From: Alphaproteobacteria bacterium
GTDB lineage: Bacteria; Pseudomonadota; Alphaproteobacteria; Thalassobaculales; Thalassobaculaceae
Direction of reading: 5' to 3'
Assembly: GCA_022822665.1 (NCBI GenBank)
Contig: JAJEAR010000012.1
Span: forward strand, 1-64,000
DNA: 64,000 nt
Each line of letters opens with the position of its first letter. The first letter of the stretch is position 1. The position numbers were made by a program, and so were the translations under genes. Under the pieces are notes generated by a model that searched no databases, was not told where the DNA came from, and saw nothing but the letters and a program-made list of their open reading frames with translations. Positions 57,730 to 64,000 of this stretch are shown here, piece after piece.

Positions 57730-59307
57730 CTACTCGATGTAGAGCGGATACAGGTCCAGTTCCGATGTCATCCGGACCGGGCTGTACTCGAAGCCCTTGA
57801 CCCAGTCCCGGTAGACGATCATGCGCTCGCGCATCATGCCGAAGATCTCCGGCTGATCCTCGACCAGCCGCATCTGGATCTCCTCGTAGATCGGACGGCG
57901 TTCCTCCCAGTTCGACAGGTAGCGCGCCTTCTCGATCAGGTCGTGGACTTCCTTGTTGTCATAGTAGTGGGTGCCGTAGTACCGGCCCCAGGAACTCTTG
58001 TGGTACTGGCTCGCCACCGCGTCCGGATCGGTGGAGACCGGGGTGGCGAAGATGGCCATCAGCTGCGGCGAGCTCTCCTGCGTCGAGCCGCGGGCGACCA
58101 TGTTGGCCCAGGTGAGCGGGACCATGCTCACCGAGATGTTGAGCCCCTTGAGTGCATCGATCAGCACCAGCCCCATCTGCCGTTCAACCTCGAATCCCTG
58201 GACGTAGACGTACTCGATCTCGAACCCGCCATCAGGCCACGCCGACTTCGCGAGGAACTCCTTTGCCTTGGCCAGGTCCTTGTACGGCATGCCGGGCACC
58301 GTGATCTTGCCCTTGATGTCATCGGTAAACGGACTGGTCTGCAGCCTGGCACGACCGTTGAAGATCTTCACGAACGCGTCGTAGTCATAGGCCCAGGCAA
58401 TCGCCTTGCGCACGTTGATGTCGCTCGTGTACTCGGCCTTGGTGTTGAACTTGAGCCCGAAGGCGGTCAGCGCCGGTGCCGTCGAGGTCACCATGCCCGG
58501 GGTCTTGGAGACCGCCTCGAACTCGTCGGGCGTGAGACCGGTCACGATGTCGGCCTCGCCCTTCTGCAGGGCGGCGCGCTGGGCCGAGGACTCGCGGATC
58601 AGCCTGTAGATCACGCCTCCGAGCGGCCCCTTGAAGCCGCGCCAGTAGTCCTGCACCCGCTCGAGCTCCAGCAGGTTGCCGTGCTCGATACGCTTCAGGC
58701 GGAACGGACCGCTGCCGGCCTCGTTCTCGATCAGCCATTTCTGGCCCATGTCGCCGTCGACCTCGTTGGCCATGACCTGGGCCGGGTTCATGATGTACCA
58801 CCAGGGCACGAACGACAGGAACGGAGCATAGACCCGGTCCAGCGTCATCGAGACGGTGTGGTCGTCGATGACCTTGATGTTCTCTGCCTTGAGCACCGCA
58901 TTCAGCATCCATGCCGGACCCTGGCCGAGCTCGAGCGTGCGGGCATAGGACCAGCGGACCGCCTCGGCGGTGACCGGATCACCGTTGTGGAACTTCGCGT
59001 TCTTGACCAGGTGGAAGGTGTAGGTCAGACCGTCGTCGCTCACCTCCCAGCGTTCGGCCAGCCAGGGAACGTATTCGGGCGGTGTACCGGTGTACTTGAG
59101 CAGCCCGTCATAGAGCGCCTGCTGCATGGTCCGGATCGACGCATCGTACTTGATGCTCGGATCAAGGATCGGAACCTTCTGCCGGCTGGCGACCACGAGG
59201 ATCTTCTGGTCACCGCGGCGTTCGAAGGCCTCCGCGTCGGTGATCATGGTGCCCGCAACCACGGCGAGGGCACCGAGGCCGAGCACGAGTGATCGTGTAA
59301 GCGTCAT
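57730..59307 (-). CDS. dppA: Peptide ABC transporter substrate-binding protein (DppA/OppA family, SBP_bac_5)
   Basis: Periplasmic binding protein that sets the importer's specificity. From ATG 59307 (GGGAG nine bases upstream) it is 525 residues with a signal peptide (TRSLVLGLGALAVVAGTMI, cleavage after ADAEA) and the family-5 core: QALYDGLLKYTG, LAERWEVSDDGLTYTFHLV and NVRKAIAWAYDYDAFVKIF. Peptides, nickel or other ligands are possible. A TATGAT -10-like hexamer lies at 59416-59411 on the minus strand. Confidence 0.92.
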   Translation of the reverse strand: MTLTRSLVLGLGALAVVAGTMITDAEAFERRGDQKILVVASRQKVPILDPSIKYDASIRTMQQALYDGLLKYTGTPPEYVPWLAERWEVSDDGLTYTFHLVKNAKFHNGDPVTAEAVRWSYARTLELGQGPAWMLNAVLKAENIKVIDDHTVSMTLDRVYAPFLSFVPWWYIMNPAQVMANEVDGDMGQKWLIENEAGSGPFRLKRIEHGNLLELERVQDYWRGFKGPLGGVIYRLIRESSAQRAALQKGEADIVTGLTPDEFEAVSKTPGMVTSTAPALTAFGLKFNTKAEYTSDINVRKAIAWAYDYDAFVKIFNGRARLQTSPFTDDIKGKITVPGMPYKDLAKAKEFLAKSAWPDGGFEIEYVYVQGFEVERQMGLVLIDALKGLNISVSMVPLTWANMVARGSTQESSPQLMAIFATPVSTDPDAVASQYHKSSWGRYYGTHYYDNKEVHDLIEKARYLSNWEERRPIYEEIQMRLVEDQPEIFGMMRERMIVYRDWVKGFEYSPVRMTSELDLYPLYIE

Positions 59308-59459
59308 TGTTGCATCTCCCGTTAACCGCGGCACATGTCCCTGCCCGGGCCAGGTCCCGTCAGGCCGGGTCCGTCGGGATTGCGCCGCTTGCGGATCGGT
59401 CCGCGACACCATCATAGGCACCGATCCGCCCGGACGGGAAGATGTCCCGCTCACGCAAC

Positions 59460-59489
59460 GGGGCGAACCGGCCGCTGCCGGTTCGCCCC
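59460..59489 (-). terminator. Terminator-like hairpin downstream of katG
   Basis: GGGGCGAACCGGC (59460-59472) and GCCGGTTCGCCCC (59477-59489) form a perfect 13-base-pair stem with loop CGCT, 49 bases after the katG stop. No T-run follows, as is common in GC-rich genomes; it separates katG from dppA. Confidence 0.5.
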
Positions 59490-59538
59490 GGAAAGGCCCC
59501 GGGCAGCGATTTCCCGCCCGGTGCAGGCCGTCCGCGGA

Positions 59539-62373
<2,835 letters not shown>

Positions 62374-63600
62374 CTATTGGCACGCCACGCGCCGGCGCAG
62401 CACCACGAACGCGAGAAAGCCCATCAGACCCATGGACCCGATGGTCACGAAGGCGAGCCCCCAGGCGACCGTTCCCCCGAGCGGGGCGGCCAGATCGAGC
62501 ACCGCTCCCACGAGGGGCGGCGCGAACAGCGATCCACTGAACCCCAGCATCGAATGCACGGCGAGCGTTGCACCCCGGTGGCCCGCCGGGGCGGTGTTGA
62601 CGGCTCCCGCGGTCAGTACCGCTGAATCGGCCTGCATCGCCGCGGAATAGACCAGACACAGGGCCGCCACGACGACAAAGGGCAGCAGGGACGAAAATCC
62701 GACGACGGCGCCTAGCGCAAATGTCGTCAGCATCACCCACGAGATCAGGCGCACGCTCCCGACCCTCAGGGCCAGCTCCGCACCGCCGATGCTCGACGCC
62801 ACCGCGACGAGAGAGGTCAGTGCGGCCAGCAGCGTGGCGTTCAGCGTGAACTCGGCACCGCTTCCAAAGCAGAACACGAGGAACGGCACGACCCAGGAGC
62901 GCATGGCGAACAGCTCCGCACCGTGGCCCGCATAGGCAACGATAAAGCTCATGGTCTTCCGCGAGCGCAGGACGGGGCGGAAATCCAGCACATGGCTGCG
63001 GACCTCCGCGGCCGCCTCGGGCTCCCCGGGCGAGACCAGAACCGCGAGCGCGATGCCGGCCAGGGCCGGTCCGGCGGCCGCGAACAGGAAAGCGCCCCGC
63101 CAGCCGAACCATTCGAGAGCACAGCCTGCCAGCGCGTAGGAAGCCGCTGTTCCAGCGCTGAAACACGCCGTGTAGAAGGCGACAGCGCGGGCGCGCGGCA
63201 CCGTGCCCGGCAGGCGGTCGGTGAGGACCTTGAGACCGGGCATGTAGCATCCGGCCATACCGGCACCGGCGATCACCCGCCATGGCAGGGCGGACCAGAA
63301 ACCCGACGCCATGAACGCCAGCCCGGCCAGGCCCGCGGCGGACAGCGCTGCACCGCAGATGAAGACGGACCGGGCGTCGACCCGGTCGGTGATCGCGGTG
63401 AGGAACGGGACCGTCAACACATAGCCGCCGAAGAATGCGCCGGAGAGCCAGCCAGCCGTGACATTGTTCATCTGCCACGCCTGCTGAAGCACCGGCTGCA
63501 GCGACCAGTACGAGCAAAACCCTGCCATCGCGAATACCAGGGCCACGCACATCAGGGCGACCAGCGCCACCGGTCGTCGCTCGATGGCCGGCGCAATCAC
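62374..63600 (-). CDS. MFS transporter
   Basis: Major facilitator with about 12 transmembrane helices, 408 residues. The loop between helices two and three reads AITDRVDARSVF, a loose form of the MFS G-x-x-x-D-R motif, and helix one has FCSYWSLQPVLQQAW. The central loop (residues about 195-215) is cytoplasmic and charged. Substrate is unknown. The start is GTG 63600 with a weak ribosome-binding site; an ATG 16 codons in would begin inside helix one, so the GTG is preferred. Confidence 0.85.
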   Translation of the reverse strand: MIAPAIERRPVALVALMCVALVFAMAGFCSYWSLQPVLQQAWQMNNVTAGWLSGAFFGGYVLTVPFLTAITDRVDARSVFICGAALSAAGLAGLAFMASGFWSALPWRVIAGAGMAGCYMPGLKVLTDRLPGTVPRARAVAFYTACFSAGTAASYALAGCALEWFGWRGAFLFAAAGPALAGIALAVLVSPGEPEAAAEVRSHVLDFRPVLRSRKTMSFIVAYAGHGAELFAMRSWVVPFLVFCFGSGAEFTLNATLLAALTSLVAVASSIGGAELALRVGSVRLISWVMLTTFALGAVVGFSSLLPFVVVAALCLVYSAAMQADSAVLTAGAVNTAPAGHRGATLAVHSMLGFSGSLFAPPLVGAVLDLAAPLGGTVAWGLAFVTIGSMGLMGFLAFVVLRRRVACQ

Positions 63601-64000
63601 GATGTCCGGCCCATCGGACGGGAAACCGGCTCCCTGTCAGGGACGGTCGCAGGGCAGTACCGTGCCTCGCAGGAGGCGGCCGCTGACCGCATCGGGCGGC
63701 TGGGATCGGGCGCTGCGCCTCCGACCCCGGGGACCCGTCCAGACCGGTTCGCCGCATCACCGGGCCGACCGCGCGCGCGGCGGACGAGGTTCGCCACGTG
63801 CTGCGCGGCCAGCTGACGCAATCGCGACGCCGGATGTCGTCTCTCCCGGGCCGGCAGGTTCCCGATCTCCGCGTCCCTTCTCATGGTGATGCAAGCCCGA
63901 TCGTCGTCGAGGCCCGGTTGGCCCGGCACTGCATCCCGCCCGGCCGTGTCAGCCCGTCAGACGGAGGCTCGTGCGATGGCCGGCAGGGTCCATAACCGCC
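63601..64000. other. Region upstream of the MFS gene to the window edge
   Basis: 400 bases with no gene I can support. A minus-strand frame of 110 codons ends in GTGA with the MFS start, but its arginine- and proline-heavy translation matches nothing. A plus-strand frame at 63798-63995 is equally unconvincing. Confidence 0.45.

Noticed and set aside
58185-58200. tRNA-like T-loop string within dppA
   Set aside because: A short match only; no acceptor or anticodon stem pairs around it and it lies inside a clear coding region.
63597-63929. Possible small gene upstream of the MFS transporter, sharing GTGA with it
   Set aside because: The four-base overlap is attractive, but the 110-residue translation is arginine/proline-rich and has no family features; most likely chance.

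Overview
The window is GC-rich and densely coded, and it looks like chromosome from an alphaproteobacterium, probably Rhodospirillales-like. The evidence is gene order and gene type: ffh-rpsP-rimM-trmD-rplS followed by leuC-leuD-leuB-asd; argD-argF-hslO; phoR-pstSCAB-phoU-phoB; the long duplicated dCTP deaminase; and the short TIGR01459-type HAD protein. No rRNA, tRNA, CRISPR array, insertion sequence or phage gene was recognised.

Layout. (1) 1-6.4 kb: the tail of an unknown gene, a fused HyuA-HyuB oxoprolinase/hydantoinase, a convergent AroM-family gene and an agmatinase gene broken by two frameshifts. (2) 6.5-8 kb: an orphan AAA/SMC-type ATPase. (3) 8.4-16.4 kb: the plus-strand housekeeping block for SRP, ribosome and tRNA modification, leucine synthesis and aspartate semialdehyde dehydrogenase. 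(4) 16.4-24.9 kb: a minus-strand block with pdxY, a lipoprotein, hslO, argF, argD, dCTP deaminase, a peroxiredoxin and a DsbD-like reductase. (5) 25-33.3 kb: yqgE, then the phosphate regulon phoB-phoU-pstB-pstA-pstC-pstS-phoR with a Pho-box candidate before pstS. (6) 33.3-38.4 kb: maeB and mutS, divergent. (7) 38.4-51.4 kb: a metabolic region with two acyl-CoA dehydrogenases, an enoyl-CoA hydratase, an Old Yellow Enzyme-type oxidoreductase, a coupled operon of three molybdenum hydroxylase subunits with an amidohydrolase, a Sco protein and a small unknown protein, a cold-shock gene, and a MetE-like/PhyH pair. (8) 51.4-59.3 kb: a dipeptide/oligopeptide ABC transporter operon running on into pyrD and a HAD phosphatase. 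(9) 59.5-63.6 kb: katG and an MFS transporter.

How the genes work together. Many neighbours overlap by four bases (GTGA or ATGA) or less, so translational coupling is widespread: rimM/trmD, argF/hslO/lipoprotein, phoU/phoB, the molybdenum hydroxylase operon, metE-like/phyH, dppD/dppF and pyrD/HAD. In both the pst and the dpp operons a strong hairpin sits just after the binding-protein gene and before the first permease gene. That fits uneven expression of an abundant periplasmic protein and a scarce membrane complex. The least conventional parts are the molybdenum hydroxylase operon, whose amidohydrolase lacks the usual active-site histidine and which also carries a Sco-type copper chaperone, and the MetE-like/PhyH pair, in which a zinc-ligand glutamate appears to be replaced. 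No part of the window was clearly a new system; these are the best leads.
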